Counted from the first letter of the stretch, positions 30,095 to 40,200 are shown. The stretch: DNA of 44,022 nucleotides from an uncultured Opitutales bacterium (GCA_900547395.1 URGP01000021.1:1-44022); one strand, 5' to 3'. Notes: generated by a model from the letters alone, not told the origin. Numbers and translations are program-made.

Positions 30095-30475
30095 TCAATG
30101 TTGAAGTGAAGGATAAACCACAGCAATCAAGAATGGAATTGCCAATATCCCCGAAGCTGAAATTACAAGAAAAAGTGCATTTTTCTTAACTTGCTCGCTT
30201 GTATTAAAACTTTTTAAAGCAATTTTAAACGCAAAAGGATAAAGCAATCCAAACGAATAAAGATACAAAATTCCCCAAAGCAATTTCTCTGCAAATGAAT
30301 ATTTTTTAGGAAATGTGCGTAGCGCAAGATATAAAAATGTCCCAACCCAAATTATCTCCAATGGAATTTCAAAATAAAAACAGATTGCATTGCCCGGAGG
30401 TGTAAATATCGCTACAAGGACAAGAATTGCCCCAACAAAGCAAGAAAGAATATATGTGTAAATCAACCGATGCAT
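30095..30475 (-). CDS. Small integral membrane protein, unknown function (126 aa)
   Basis: The 126-residue product has four hydrophobic segments (about 5-25, 33-53, 62-85 and 100-122) separated by short basic loops such as RTFPKKYS and KKN. This composition is that of a real inner-membrane protein rather than a chance frame. No family was recognised. No ribosome site is visible before the ATG at 30475. The base composition of 29.9-30.6 kb is AT-richer than the surroundings, and the gene lies just beyond the tRNA-Gln repeat, so acquisition by transfer is possible. Confidence 0.55.
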   Translation of the reverse strand: MHRLIYTYILSCFVGAILVLVAIFTPPGNAICFYFEIPLEIIWVGTFLYLALRTFPKKYSFAEKLLWGILYLYSFGLLYPFAFKIALKSFNTSEQVKKNALFLVISASGILAIPFLIAVVYPSLQH

Positions 30476-30605
30476 TTCAAATCTACGTCTATCTCAAATT
30501 TGATAATGCTCTCAAAACGCCTGATGGCAAGATATTTCAAACAATGCAATCTGGGGCAAATTTTTTGGTTGATGGCGCAAAAACTTGTGCCGATAATTGC
30601 ATTAT

Positions 30606-31115
30606 ATGAAAAAGATTATTTCCGCACTTTTAACGCTCATTTGCGCCCTGCTTTTTTCCTGCCAAACGATGCCCGAAAAGCAAGTCTCGCAAATGAAAAA
30701 CTATTTCCTTGAAGCCCCAAGCGGAGGAAAAATATTTTTTGAAAAATATGGCGAAGCAAAAGACTATTACAATGCGGCAAGTTCTGAAATAGAAAGAGAG
30801 CTAAAAGAGCTGGGCTACAATCGGGTTCAAAATGCAAAAGACGCCCAATTCGTGCTGTCGCCGCGCTACTTTACGGAAAGTTTCGACTATCCCGACCCAT
30901 TCGCCCACAAACCAGACGAAGTCAATTTGAATACAAAGCAGAGTTTGGCGTTGAATTTCACAATCCGCGCAAGTTCTAAGGAAGGCAAGTTTTTGCTAAG
31001 TTGCGACACAAATGTTAAAATCATTCCCGAAACCTTGAACATCGCAAACATCAAGCGTCAGGTTGAATGGTCGCTTAGGCATTTCCCGAAGCATGACGCA
31101 AAAACCGCAAAATAA
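30606..31115 (+). CDS. Predicted lipoprotein, DUF4136-like
   Basis: The 169-residue protein begins with a lipoprotein signal (MKKIISALLTLICALLFSC, Cys19). The mature part has ASSEIERELKELGYNRVQNA followed by KDAQFVLSPRYF and later strands (SLALNFTIRASSKEG, FLLSCDTNVKII). A helix leading to LGY and then a DAQFVL strand is the layout of DUF4136-type envelope lipoproteins, but that is a pattern match by eye. The ATG at 30606 is preferred over an upstream start (30597) because the signal peptide begins there. It should sit in the outer or inner membrane facing the periplasm. It precedes sufS by 55 bases, with no evident functional link. Confidence 0.7.
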   Translation: MKKIISALLTLICALLFSCQTMPEKQVSQMKNYFLEAPSGGKIFFEKYGEAKDYYNAASSEIERELKELGYNRVQNAKDAQFVLSPRYFTESFDYPDPFAHKPDEVNLNTKQSLALNFTIRASSKEGKFLLSCDTNVKIIPETLNIANIKRQVEWSLRHFPKHDAKTAK

Positions 31116-31170
31116 AAAATCTCGACCTTCCGCAATCAATGCATTCTAATTGAGAGCAAATTTTTTTATC

Positions 31171-32391
31171 ATGGCTTTTGACGCAAAAATCATCCGCGAA
31201 GAATTCCCAATTCTCGACCAAGAGGTCGAGGGCGGCAAGCTCGTCTATTTCGACAATGCCGCAAGCGCGCAAAAACCCCTTAGCGTAATTGAAAAAGAAG
31301 CGCAGTTTTACAAAAACGACTTTTCAAACATACATCGCAGCGCGCACGAACTTAGCAGGCGTTCAACAATAGCCTTTGAAGAGGCGCGAAAATATGTTTT
31401 GAAGCATTTTAATGCTCCGAAAAACCACACTGCCGTTTTCACTCGCGGTGCGACTGAGGGCTTAAACATCGTGGCGCGCTGTTTCGGGGAAAAATTTTTG
31501 TCGGAAGGCGATGAAATTATTTTAAGCGAAATGGAGCACCATGCAAACATTGTGCCGTGGCAGCTGTGCGCCATGCGCACGGGCGCAAAAATAAAAGTTG
31601 CGAAAATTTTGCCTGACGGCTCGCTCGACATCGAAAATCTTAAAAGCCTTGTCGGCGCGCGCACAAAGATTATTTCCATTGCCCATGCCTCAAACGTGCT
31701 TGGGACAATAAACGACGTTGCGGAAATTTCGCGCATCGCAAAAAAAGCGGGAGCGGTTTTCTGCGTTGACGGGGCGCAGTCCGCGCCGCATTTTCTGGAC
31801 GACATTTCTGAAATAGAATGCGATTTCTTCGTATGTTCCGCGCACAAATGCTACGGACCCACGGGGGAAGGCGCGCTGATTGCAAAAACAGACATCTTAA
31901 ATGAAATGGATGTATGGCAGGGCGGCGGAGACATGATTGAAAACGTCTCGTGGGAAGGAACGACTTTCCGCAATGCGCCCGAACGCTTTGAGGCGGGAAC
32001 GCCAAACATTGCGGGCGCAGTCGCTTTTGCCGAAGCCTTAAAGTTCATGGACAGTCTCGACAAAAGCGCGGTAAGGGTCTATGAAGACGAGCTTCTGAAA
32101 AGGGCTACAGACCATCTCGTGAAAATAGAAGGCGTGAAAATTTTGGGAACGGCTCCGCAAAAAGTTCCGCTAATCTCATTTGTGTGCGGCAACATACACC
32201 ATAACGACATTTCCACAATGCTCGATGCAAACGGCATTGCAGTGCGCTCGGGGCACCACTGCGCGGAACCGCTCATGAATACGCTCGGTATAAAAGGCTC
32301 ATGCAGGGCTTCAATGGCGTTTTACAACACGCTTGAAGAAGTGGATTATTTCGCGAAAAAGCTAAGCTCTATCGTAAAACTCTTCGCCTAA
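31171..32391 (+). CDS. sufS: Cysteine desulfurase SufS
   Basis: SufS takes sulfur from cysteine through a persulfide and passes it on for iron-sulfur cluster assembly, using pyridoxal phosphate. The 406-residue protein has the PLP lysine Lys226 in CSAHKCYGPTGEG and the active cysteine Cys364 in RSGHHCAEPLM, the same numbers as E. coli SufS. It also has the type II desulfurase core (YFDNAASAQKP, TRGATEGLN, SEMEHHANIVPWQ). The ATG at 31171 fits the family N terminus; a TTG at 31150 is less likely. No sufBCD or sufE/U lies in the window, so it is separate from the rest of the pathway. Its 3' end overlaps the convergent subtilase gene by 23 bp. Confidence 0.95.
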   Translation: MAFDAKIIREEFPILDQEVEGGKLVYFDNAASAQKPLSVIEKEAQFYKNDFSNIHRSAHELSRRSTIAFEEARKYVLKHFNAPKNHTAVFTRGATEGLNIVARCFGEKFLSEGDEIILSEMEHHANIVPWQLCAMRTGAKIKVAKILPDGSLDIENLKSLVGARTKIISIAHASNVLGTINDVAEISRIAKKAGAVFCVDGAQSAPHFLDDISEIECDFFVCSAHKCYGPTGEGALIAKTDILNEMDVWQGGGDMIENVSWEGTTFRNAPERFEAGTPNIAGAVAFAEALKFMDSLDKSAVRVYEDELLKRATDHLVKIEGVKILGTAPQKVPLISFVCGNIHHNDISTMLDANGIAVRSGHHCAEPLMNTLGIKGSCRASMAFYNTLEEVDYFAKKLSSIVKLFA

Positions 32392-34066
32392 AAATAATCA
32401 GGAGCGCAAAAGCTCCCGCAAATGCCGCAACAAAAGACGGCTCCGGAATGACGGAAAATGCAATGGCGTATGTTTCAGAAGACGGCATTTCCCCGTATGA
32501 CATGTTAAAAAACGTCACGCGCAGCAAATACTCGCCCTCGGTTGCAAGCTTCAAATAAAGATGCTCCACATTGTTGTATTCCGTGTCCGAAACCGCGACC
32601 AAATTGTGGGACCCATCAATTACAGTCCAAAGTTCAAGCCCAAGATTTGAAAAGTATAAATTGTCGATTTGCGCCGACTCGTTTGATATTTCCGAAGCTT
32701 CGCCATTTACGTTCCAAACCAGTGTGGCAGTCAAAAACTTCCCCGCTTCAACAAGACCCAAATTGTACCACAAGGAACTACCAGAATTTACCGAATCCAA
32801 CGCCCAATACATGGATTGGGTCAAATTTAAGACATGCTTTAACGCGCCATCCGCATTTAAAGAACCCGCGCCATAAACATAGTCAAGACCCTGCGTCGTC
32901 AAAATCACGTTCCCATACGTTGAAGTTATTGAAAAACCCGACATCTCGATTGTCGTGGTATAAGAAGACAGTGTTTGGTTGTTCGTCCAATCGGAAGGCT
33001 TTTTTGCGGAATTTAAAAGAATTGCCTTTACAACGCGGGCATCGCGCTGTTTTTCAAACAAATCCCCGTAAGCATCACCGTAGGCTTCCGCCAAAGAATA
33101 GCTTGCAGACTTCATGAGGCTTACCACTCCGCTTACAATGGGAGCTGAAAGGCTTGTTCCACTCGACCATGAAAACAGGTCTTTTGAATCAGGGTTTTCA
33201 GGGTCGTAAACGGCAAAGCTTATATTTTCCCCCGGAGCTGATATGTCTATTGCAGGACGCACGCTTTTTACCGTTTCTTTGGTTATAGGATTATAAAAAT
33301 CTGAAGGAGAGCGCGAGCTGAAATCGGCAATCGAATCATAAGAATTGGCATTGCCAAGCGCGCCGACAGATATCACATTGAAAGCCAAAGCCATCGACTG
33401 GACGGAATTTTCCCCCGGACCCGAATTTCCCGCGGAAACAACCATGACGGTATTCGTGTTATTTGCGGCAAGAGCATCTATTACACCGGAAAAAACATTG
33501 TTCGCAAGCGTACTGTCAGGCCCCCATGAACTGTTTATGACGTCGCTATTTCCAAAGAAATGCGAATAGACCCCGTAGAAATCGGCAAGTTCGACGCTGA
33601 CGCGCTCCCCTGAAATATCGCGGGCGACAGCTCCCGCAGAAAGCTCAGCAGACGGCGCAATGCCTAACGACGCCAAATAGGCAAAGTTATTTGAATTATC
33701 CGAATTATACCCCGCCAAAATATGGGCAGTCCCCGTGGCGTGCGAAGAATATAAAGAAGAGACGTCAACACCCTCGGGTACATACACTTCCCCCAAATTC
33801 GAGTTTTGGAAAACATAATGCTCATTCCAATACACGCCAAGCTCGATGTTTGCAATCTTAGTGTTTTGCCCTGTGATGCCGACATTCCAAAATGCCTCCG
33901 TTCCGACAATGCTGTTTACAACGTCGGCGGAATTTTCCTCCGAATTGTACGACAAAACAAAAGTTTGCGCCCCGATGTCATCCGCAAAAAATCTTTCAGC
34001 CAAGAGCGGATTTGAGGAAAAACAAACACAAAATAAGATTGATAAGAATACTTTGAAATATCTCAT
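32369..34066 (-). CDS. PEP-CTERM anchored S8 (subtilisin-like) serine peptidase with Asp-to-Glu at the active site
   Basis: The 565-residue protein has a signal peptide (MRYFKVFLSILFCVCFSSNPLLA), an S8 peptidase domain (about 50-360), a beta-rich C-terminal domain and a PEP-CTERM tail (VIPEPSFVAAFAGA then FRRRVLR). The catalytic His is His109 (SSHATGTAHILAG), the oxyanion Asn is in VINSSWG or SAGNSGPG, and the Ser is Ser305 (SSGTSLSAPIVSG). Where subtilisins have the Asp of AVIDTGV this protein has Glu75 (IANIELGVYW). Ser-His-Glu could still work, or activity could be weak. It is the only catalytic PEP-CTERM protein here, so a role in processing surface proteins is an inference. Confidence 0.88.
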   Translation of the reverse strand: MRYFKVFLSILFCVCFSSNPLLAERFFADDIGAQTFVLSYNSEENSADVVNSIVGTEAFWNVGITGQNTKIANIELGVYWNEHYVFQNSNLGEVYVPEGVDVSSLYSSHATGTAHILAGYNSDNSNNFAYLASLGIAPSAELSAGAVARDISGERVSVELADFYGVYSHFFGNSDVINSSWGPDSTLANNVFSGVIDALAANNTNTVMVVSAGNSGPGENSVQSMALAFNVISVGALGNANSYDSIADFSSRSPSDFYNPITKETVKSVRPAIDISAPGENISFAVYDPENPDSKDLFSWSSGTSLSAPIVSGVVSLMKSASYSLAEAYGDAYGDLFEKQRDARVVKAILLNSAKKPSDWTNNQTLSSYTTTIEMSGFSITSTYGNVILTTQGLDYVYGAGSLNADGALKHVLNLTQSMYWALDSVNSGSSLWYNLGLVEAGKFLTATLVWNVNGEASEISNESAQIDNLYFSNLGLELWTVIDGSHNLVAVSDTEYNNVEHLYLKLATEGEYLLRVTFFNMSYGEMPSSETYAIAFSVIPEPSFVAAFAGAFALLIIFRRRVLR

Positions 34067-34149
34067 GTCAGGTATAAACAGGATTTTACGCCGCTTTTAA
34101 CTATGCAAAACAATAGGGGATTTTACAAGCTTATTGCGTATAAATAAAA

Positions 34150-34169
34150 AAGGCGGAAAAATCCGCCTT
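34150..34169 (-). terminator. Rho-independent terminator of the IclR gene
   Basis: The stem AAGGCGGA/TCCGCCTT with loop AAAA (TTTT on the transcript strand) is followed by T-rich sequence on the minus strand, 18 bases past the IclR stop. Confidence 0.85.
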
Positions 34170-34187
34170 CCCCAAAAAATGCCAAAG

Positions 34188-34979
34188 CTAAATCAAATTG
34201 TAGCCCAATCGCTCTGAAATCTTATCGGCATATCCGCGAATGATTTTCCCAACTTCGTCAAATTTTTCCCTCGGAAGCCTGCTTGCGGGCCCCGTAATCC
34301 AAATAGAAGCAACGGGATAGCCGTGGGCGTTGAAAACGGGCGCGCCCAAACAGTGGACACCCGCGATTTCTTCTCCATAGTCCGAAGCATAGCCGAGAGC
34401 GCGGACATTTTCCAGCTCCTTCAAATAATCGCGCTTGTTTGTTATGGTGTTTTCAGTGTACTTCACAAACTTCATGCTCCCCACTCGCTGGGAAACCTCG
34501 TCGCCCGACAAATACGCCAAAATCGCCTTTCCGGGAGCCGAAACCTGCAATGAAATTCTCATGCCGATTTCGCCCAAAAATTTGAAAGGAAACCTGCCCG
34601 GAGCCTGCTCAATCATCACGCATTCGTCTTGAAGCAAAGTGCCAAGCATTGCAGTTTCGCCAAGTTCGTCGCGCATTGCGCGGATAATGTCCATGCTTTT
34701 TTCGACGATGTTGGATTCTCCAAAACCCGCATAGCCCAACGCCGCCAATTTGCGCGACATCACAATTTTTCTGCCATCGTTATCCTTTACGACATAGCCG
34801 CAGTCTTGCAGAGTGCAAATAATGCGGAATATGCTGTTTTTGGAATATTTCGTCGCCGCGCTTATTTCGGAAAGCGTCAGCCCCGAATTATTCTTTGCAA
34901 GCAGCTCAAAAACATCCAATGCCCTCTTCAGATTAGGAATGTGATAGCGTTCGTAAGAAATATTTTCTCTTTTCTTCAT
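34188..34979 (-). CDS. IclR-family transcriptional regulator
   Basis: The 263-residue protein has a winged helix-turn-helix at residues 14-80 (LKRALDVFELLAKNNSGLTL, SEISAATKYSKNSIFRIICT, LQDCGYVV) and an IclR effector domain at about 95-260 with typical motifs (RISLQVSAPGKAILAYLS and GVHCLGAPVFNAHGYPVASI). IclR regulators usually respond to small carbon metabolites such as sugar acids or aromatic acids. It is divergent from the sialate O-acetylesterase gene with a palindrome in the shared 204-bp gap, so it is likely to control that gene and itself. The effector is unknown; an acyl-sugar or uronate is a guess from context. Confidence 0.92.
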   Translation of the reverse strand: MKKRENISYERYHIPNLKRALDVFELLAKNNSGLTLSEISAATKYSKNSIFRIICTLQDCGYVVKDNDGRKIVMSRKLAALGYAGFGESNIVEKSMDIIRAMRDELGETAMLGTLLQDECVMIEQAPGRFPFKFLGEIGMRISLQVSAPGKAILAYLSGDEVSQRVGSMKFVKYTENTITNKRDYLKELENVRALGYASDYGEEIAGVHCLGAPVFNAHGYPVASIWITGPASRLPREKFDEVGKIIRGYADKISERLGYNLI

Positions 34980-35129
34980 AAAAATTCTCTGTCTTTCAAT
35001 AAAAGTATAAAATTTAAAACAATTTGCAACAAAGTCTGTATAAAAATCTACCTATATATTTTATATATTAAACTCACAGTCAAGAATTTTCTTTTAAATA
35101 CGGGAAAGGTATTTTTAATTTTATTGACG

Positions 35130-35143
35130 AATTCCATGGAATT
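35130..35143. promoter_or_regulatory. Palindromic operator candidate between IclR and esterase genes
   Basis: AATTCCATGGAATT is a perfect 14-base palindrome directly after TTGACG (35124-35129), a -35-like box for the esterase gene. IclR-family operators are typically short AT-flanked palindromes of this kind. Confidence 0.5.
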
Positions 35144-35183
35144 ATTAAACTTAAATTCCTTATAACTTAACAATGGGGAAAAT

Positions 35184-36830
35184 ATGTTTAAATCAATAAT
35201 TACTTTAAGCGCAATTTTCATTGCTTGCGCCTCTTTTGCCGATATCCGCTTTAAAAATATATACCAAAACAATATGGTTTTGCAGGCGGGGGAAGAAAAC
35301 GCCATAGCAGGGAAGACAAACCCCGAAGAAGCGGTGGAGCTTTCCGTATCGGCAAAATTAAAAGACGGCAAAACAATCCAAAAAACATTAAAAACGAAAT
35401 CCGACAAACAGGGCAAATGGCTTGTTAAAATTCCGCCATTTCCAAAGCGCACAAATTTGGAGTTTGAGGCAAAGAATGCAAGCGGGGAAAGCGCAAAAAT
35501 TTCAAACGTCATAACGGGGGAACTTTGGCTCGGCTCGGGGCAATCCAACATGGAGTGGCACTTCGGCAACAATACGGTCGAAAAGGAATTTCTTGAAAAA
35601 TACCAAAAAGACGCCGACGCAACCAATGGAGATGTCAGAATTTTCACCGCAAACAGATTTGTTCTGCCCGAAGCCGTTGACGAAGTATGCGGAGACTGGC
35701 GCATTATCGACGGCAAAAATCTGCGCCACGGGATAAGCCAGATTTGCTACATCGTCGCAAGCCAACTTTCAAAAGCCTTGGATACGCCTGTTGGATTTAT
35801 AAATTCCTCATGGGGCGGCTCCCGCATCGAGCCTTGGATTTCAAAAGAAGCCTTTAAGTCTTCGGGAGTAAGCTTCAATTCCTCAAACAACACCGAATTT
35901 AAGAATTGGCAGGAATACGAAGAATTTACTTCAAACTACGCAAAACTTCGCGAAGAGTACATAAAGAATTTTCCGAAATGGATTGAACAAAACCCAACGG
36001 GACATTTGCAAAATCAAAACAGAGCTTCGCGCCCGAAGATGCCAATAGACGTCCTCGCAAACGACCACAACCCAACAAACAAATACAACTCAATGATTTG
36101 CGGCATCGCCCCGCTCTCTCCGAAGGGTGTTTTGTGGTACCAGGGCGAATCAAACGCGGGTCAGCCGTATTTTTACGGCGATTTGCTGAAACTTATGGTA
36201 AATTCATGGCGCAAACATTTTAAGCGCGATTTCCATTTCTACTATGTCGATCTTGCCGCAATAAACGACTATCAAAACCAGCCCGTACATTACGGCTCAT
36301 GGGGCGGAATTCGCGAAACAATGGCGGAAGTCTTGGCTCTTCCCAAAACGGGAGTGGCGACCTCGATTGACAGCGGCGGCTCAAAAATGCAGGGGCTTGG
36401 AGACATACACCCGCCGCACAAAGAGCTTGTTTCAACCCGCATAACCAATATGGCTCTTGCCGACGTTTATAAAAAGGGAAATCCGAAAGCCGCGCGCTCT
36501 CCGCGCTATGCAGGCGAATTTAAAGTGGAAGGCAACAAGCTCATCGTAAAAATCGCAAACGCGGAAGGTCTTCGCAAAATGCAAGGCAAAGAAAAGCTCA
36601 CGGGATTTGCCATCCGCGGCGAAAATCCGCGCGACTGGAAATGGGCGGACGCCGAAATCAAAGGAGACACAATCATCCTTTCAAGTCCGGAAGTTCCCGA
36701 ACCGAAAGCCGCAAGATACGCATGGGCAAACCGCCCGCTTCTTTCGGTTGAAAGCAAACACGGCTTGCCGATGCTTTCATTTTCGACCGACAACGGAGCT
36801 TACGTTGACTGGGGCAGGCAAAAGAAATAA
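35184..36830 (+). CDS. Secreted sialate O-acetylesterase-like enzyme
   Basis: This SGNH-type esterase family removes O-acetyl groups from sialic acids, or from acetylated plant or algal glycans. The 548-residue protein has a signal peptide (MFKSIITLSAIFIACASFA), an N-terminal beta-sandwich (about 20-110), nucleophile Ser121 in LGSGQSNMEW, VGFINSSWGGSRIEPWI, WYQGESNAG (the Gly/Asn oxyanion blocks), and the Asp407/His409 pair in DIHPPHK. A C-terminal beta domain follows. All core motifs are intact. Export suggests action in the periplasm or outside. It is divergent from the IclR gene and followed by its own terminator, so the two form a small regulated unit, probably for use of host mucin or dietary acetylated glycans. 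Confidence 0.92.
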   Translation: MFKSIITLSAIFIACASFADIRFKNIYQNNMVLQAGEENAIAGKTNPEEAVELSVSAKLKDGKTIQKTLKTKSDKQGKWLVKIPPFPKRTNLEFEAKNASGESAKISNVITGELWLGSGQSNMEWHFGNNTVEKEFLEKYQKDADATNGDVRIFTANRFVLPEAVDEVCGDWRIIDGKNLRHGISQICYIVASQLSKALDTPVGFINSSWGGSRIEPWISKEAFKSSGVSFNSSNNTEFKNWQEYEEFTSNYAKLREEYIKNFPKWIEQNPTGHLQNQNRASRPKMPIDVLANDHNPTNKYNSMICGIAPLSPKGVLWYQGESNAGQPYFYGDLLKLMVNSWRKHFKRDFHFYYVDLAAINDYQNQPVHYGSWGGIRETMAEVLALPKTGVATSIDSGGSKMQGLGDIHPPHKELVSTRITNMALADVYKKGNPKAARSPRYAGEFKVEGNKLIVKIANAEGLRKMQGKEKLTGFAIRGENPRDWKWADAEIKGDTIILSSPEVPEPKAARYAWANRPLLSVESKHGLPMLSFSTDNGAYVDWGRQKK

Positions 36831-36859
36831 GTTTCCGAATATAAATTCATTCCCAAAAG

Positions 36860-36888
36860 CACACCCGAACAACGGGTGTGTTTTTTTA
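36860..36888 (+). terminator. Rho-independent terminator of the sialate O-acetylesterase gene
   Basis: The stem CACACCCG/CGGGTGTG with loop AACAA is followed by seven T. Confidence 0.88.
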
Positions 36889-37225
36889 TTTAGACAAAAC
36901 TTCAAAACACTTGACATAAAAACTTACAACCCATACGCCTCTAAAAAATTAAAATCATAAAAATTTAATTCGCACGAAATATATAGAATGGAAACATTGG
37001 CACAATTTCCAAAGCTGCGACAATTTGAAGTTAATATAGATATACCTTGAATTTCAACAAAGCTACTGTTCAAAACATTGTAATTATTACAAAACATCGC
37101 GATTTTTATTCGCATCGAACCAAGCTAAAAATCGCCTGCAAGCATTTTGAAAAAGTCGGAATAAGGCGATGGTTTTCACTAAATATTCAAAACGTGGAAA
37201 AAACTCCCCAAAAAGACACAAAAAA
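36889..37225. other. AT-rich gap without a supported gene
   Basis: Between two terminators lie about 340 AT-rich bases. A TTGACA at 36911-36916 looks like a -35 box, but no good -10 follows. Short forward frames exist (ATG at 36989, 20 codons; TTG at 37047, 62 codons), neither with a ribosome site. The second reads ITKHRDFYSHRTKLKIACKH and could be a relic. I see nothing firm here. Confidence 0.35.
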
Positions 37226-37247
37226 GCGGCGATAAAAATACCGCCGC
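37226..37247 (-). terminator. Rho-independent terminator of the 1503-aa di-heme protein gene
   Basis: On the minus strand a nine-base stem GCGGCGGTA/TATCGCCGC (one G-T pair) with loop TTTT is followed by six T, 21 bases past the stop. Confidence 0.88.
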
Positions 37248-37268
37248 CGTTAAATAAATGCCGCAATT

Positions 37269-40200
37269 TTACTTGCTTAGAATAAATGACACATCGTCGA
37301 TATGCCACCCGAGAGACTCGTTGCCATTTTCGCGGAACAAAACCTTGACGGTCTGACCCGACGAAAGATTTGGAATATCCAAACTATTTTTTGTCCAAAC
37401 ACCGTCTCTGCCTTCCAATTTCTTGGAAGCCACGCGCTTTGCGTTAACGAACACAGTAACGGTTGTATCCATGCGCTTGCGCGGCCAAGCCTCAAACGTA
37501 AGCTTTCCCTTTGCCTTTGAATAGCCTTCAGGGACACGGAACATCTGCCATACGTCAAACGGGGCGACTCCGCCTTCGGCAAGCTCTATCTGCCTGCCTG
37601 TTTCTTTACCCTGCGAATTGAGCTTCGGAGAGCCGTGGTCGCCCGTGTTCCATACTTCAAAAGAACCTTTATTGGTCTTCCATGCAATCATGTCGCCGGA
37701 GCTTACGTTGCCGCCGTCCCTAACGGGATAATCAAAGCCGCCGTTTATTATCATTTCGTTCGGATTTGAAGATTTGTACTGGCTTAAATCCACGTCATTT
37801 TCCTCTGTAGAGCCGAACTTTAACGGCTTTTTGGGAAGCGGAGCCGCCTTTTCCAAGACTTCCGCCGCCTTCTGCGGGTCGTTAATCACCACGCGGAAGC
37901 CGACATTGTAAACGCCCTGCCAATCGGGATAAGCCCTGCGGACGGTGACGCGCGCCCACTTTGACCTGTCTCGCCAACTTCCGCCGCGCGCGACTTTCAT
38001 TCCTTCGACTTTTTCGCCGCCGATATTCTTTGTATAGTCGTTTAACGCCCATTCCGCGACATTGCCGTTGATGTCGTACAAATTGAACGGACTCGGCGCA
38101 TAAGAACCTACGTTTGCCGTGACAAGCTGACCGTCGTTAAAGTCCAAGTCTGCGGGAACAAATGCCATTTGCGGCGAGGGATTGCGAATGGGCTGGGGGT
38201 CGATGCCCATGACTGCAAACTTTTTTGAAGAGAAGTCGGAAAGATTTTCGTATGCGGAAAAGTCCGCCCCGATGTTGCCGAACCAAAAATCTCCGTCCGA
38301 ACCGGCTCGCGCCGCCCATTCCCACTGGGTTTCTGTCGGCAAAGACACTTCCAAGCCGTATTTTTCGCTCATCCATTTGCAGAACTGCATGGCTTTCTTC
38401 CAGGAAACCCTGACGACGCTCTGCTCGGGCAGATTTGCGGGATAGCCGCGGTTTACGTGGTCTTTCCAGTGGCGGTCGAAGTACGCGGAATTATGATTTT
38501 TGTCGAAAACCTTATACTGGGCGTTTGTTGTTTCAAACGTTGCCATATAGAAAGGCTTATCAACTTTTACGGCTCTTGCGGGGCCTTCGTCAAAATACCA
38601 ATCGTTTGTGCCCATCACAAACGAACCTGCGGGAATCAACGAGAAACGCATTGTCTGCCCGTCGCCCAAGTCGGCAACCAATTCTTTCGGCAGTTTTACA
38701 GCCGCGACCTTGCGCTTTGCCACATCTTCGTCAAACGGGAAACCCGCCGCCTTGACTTCCTTTTGCGGATGCTTCTTTTCGGGCTTGGGAGCGACAAACT
38801 CCTGTTTGCCGGGGTCCCAGTCAATCACGTCGGGATCGTCAAAGCGGTTTGCATACAAAGCAAGGAATTTTTTGCGCTCGACGTCGCCGTTATTCGGAAT
38901 TTCCTTGCGGACTTCCTTCCACGAACCGATAAACGGAACGTTCAAGTCAATCCAAGTGTAGAGAACCGACCATGCGTCATCGTCAAGCTCCACGCCATGG
39001 TGTCCCTTTTTAAGCATTTGCACAAGCTCGCTTGTGTTCGCCTTAAATTCAGAGGGCGGCAACAAGTTCTGCGTGCTTTCGGGCCCGGAGCGGCGGACAA
39101 ACGGATGCAACGCCATATACGCGCTCGTAAAATGCTTCCAAACGGGATTTCCGCGCGTAAGCACCGGGCGGTCCTTGTTCGTTCCGTCATGGCAACCGAC
39201 GCAGTATTTGTCCAAAATCGGCTGAACATCCCTTACGAAAGAATAGCCGCGAACAGGTCCCCTGAACGGAGTGATTTTTGACGGCTTCTTGCGTGCCGCC
39301 ATCGCGGTCGCTGAAATCGGCGTCATATAATTTGCCTCGTGGCAACCGACGCAGCTCTGGACTTCGCCCGGCATGACGGTGAGCCATGAACGCATGAGAG
39401 CAAGCGCATTGCCGTCCTTATCCAAAGGCTGCAAAGCGATTGGGCGGTTTGCGGGCACTTCAAATATCGCTGAACCGTCGGGTTCAACGGGAACGGTGCC
39501 GTGAATGCGCTTTACGTCCCAAGAGCCTTCCTGCCCGATAACGTCGTGTGCGCCCATGTTGCGGTAGGCATAGTTGTATTCAAATATGCGCAAAGCCTTT
39601 ACCGTTCCGCGCGGAACACCTGCAAGCCCGGGGCCCTGATAGATGTCGTTTAAGAACAAAGTGCCCGTATCGAGCTTGGGATTTGCCTTCAAATTCTTTT
39701 CGACAAGGCTCGGAATTACAGAGGGCTTCTTGCGCTTTGCAACAGGCATTGGCTCAAAGTAGCTCCAGCCCTGCCCCGAACGCTGCAACATCGTCATATT
39801 GTCGAATTTGTCAACCAAATATATCGACCACCCCTGCTGCGGAGTGCGCGCCGAAACAACAGCCAAGCCTTCGTTTATCGGATACGGATGGAGCATTTGC
39901 GGCCATACGCCGTCAACCAAGGTATCCTTTGTTTTGGCGACATATTCCCTTCCATAAGTCGGGAATTTATGCACCCTGCCCTCGTCTTCAAACGTGCCCT
40001 TTGAAGTGTCGAAAAGATGAAGCTCTCCCGAACGGCGCGTGCCGTGGTGTCCCGAAACTATCGACATGAACTTCGTCGAAGAATTTGGGATTTGGCGCGA
40101 GTAGAAAATGGAATTCGGCCAGAAACTCGTTGAGCCGTAATAAGAAGCCTGCGACGTTCCGTCGGGATTCATGCGCATCAAAATGCGGGAGAAGTAGTGG

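Noticed and set aside
30427..30712. Two short forward frames between the membrane protein and the lipoprotein
   Set aside because: Neither has a ribosome site or a recognisable pattern, and the second runs into the lipoprotein signal sequence in another frame.
36889..37225. Frame of 62 codons from TTG at 37047 as a gene
   Set aside because: No ribosome site, no family resemblance, and the end reads into the terminator of the opposite gene (ending KKRR).
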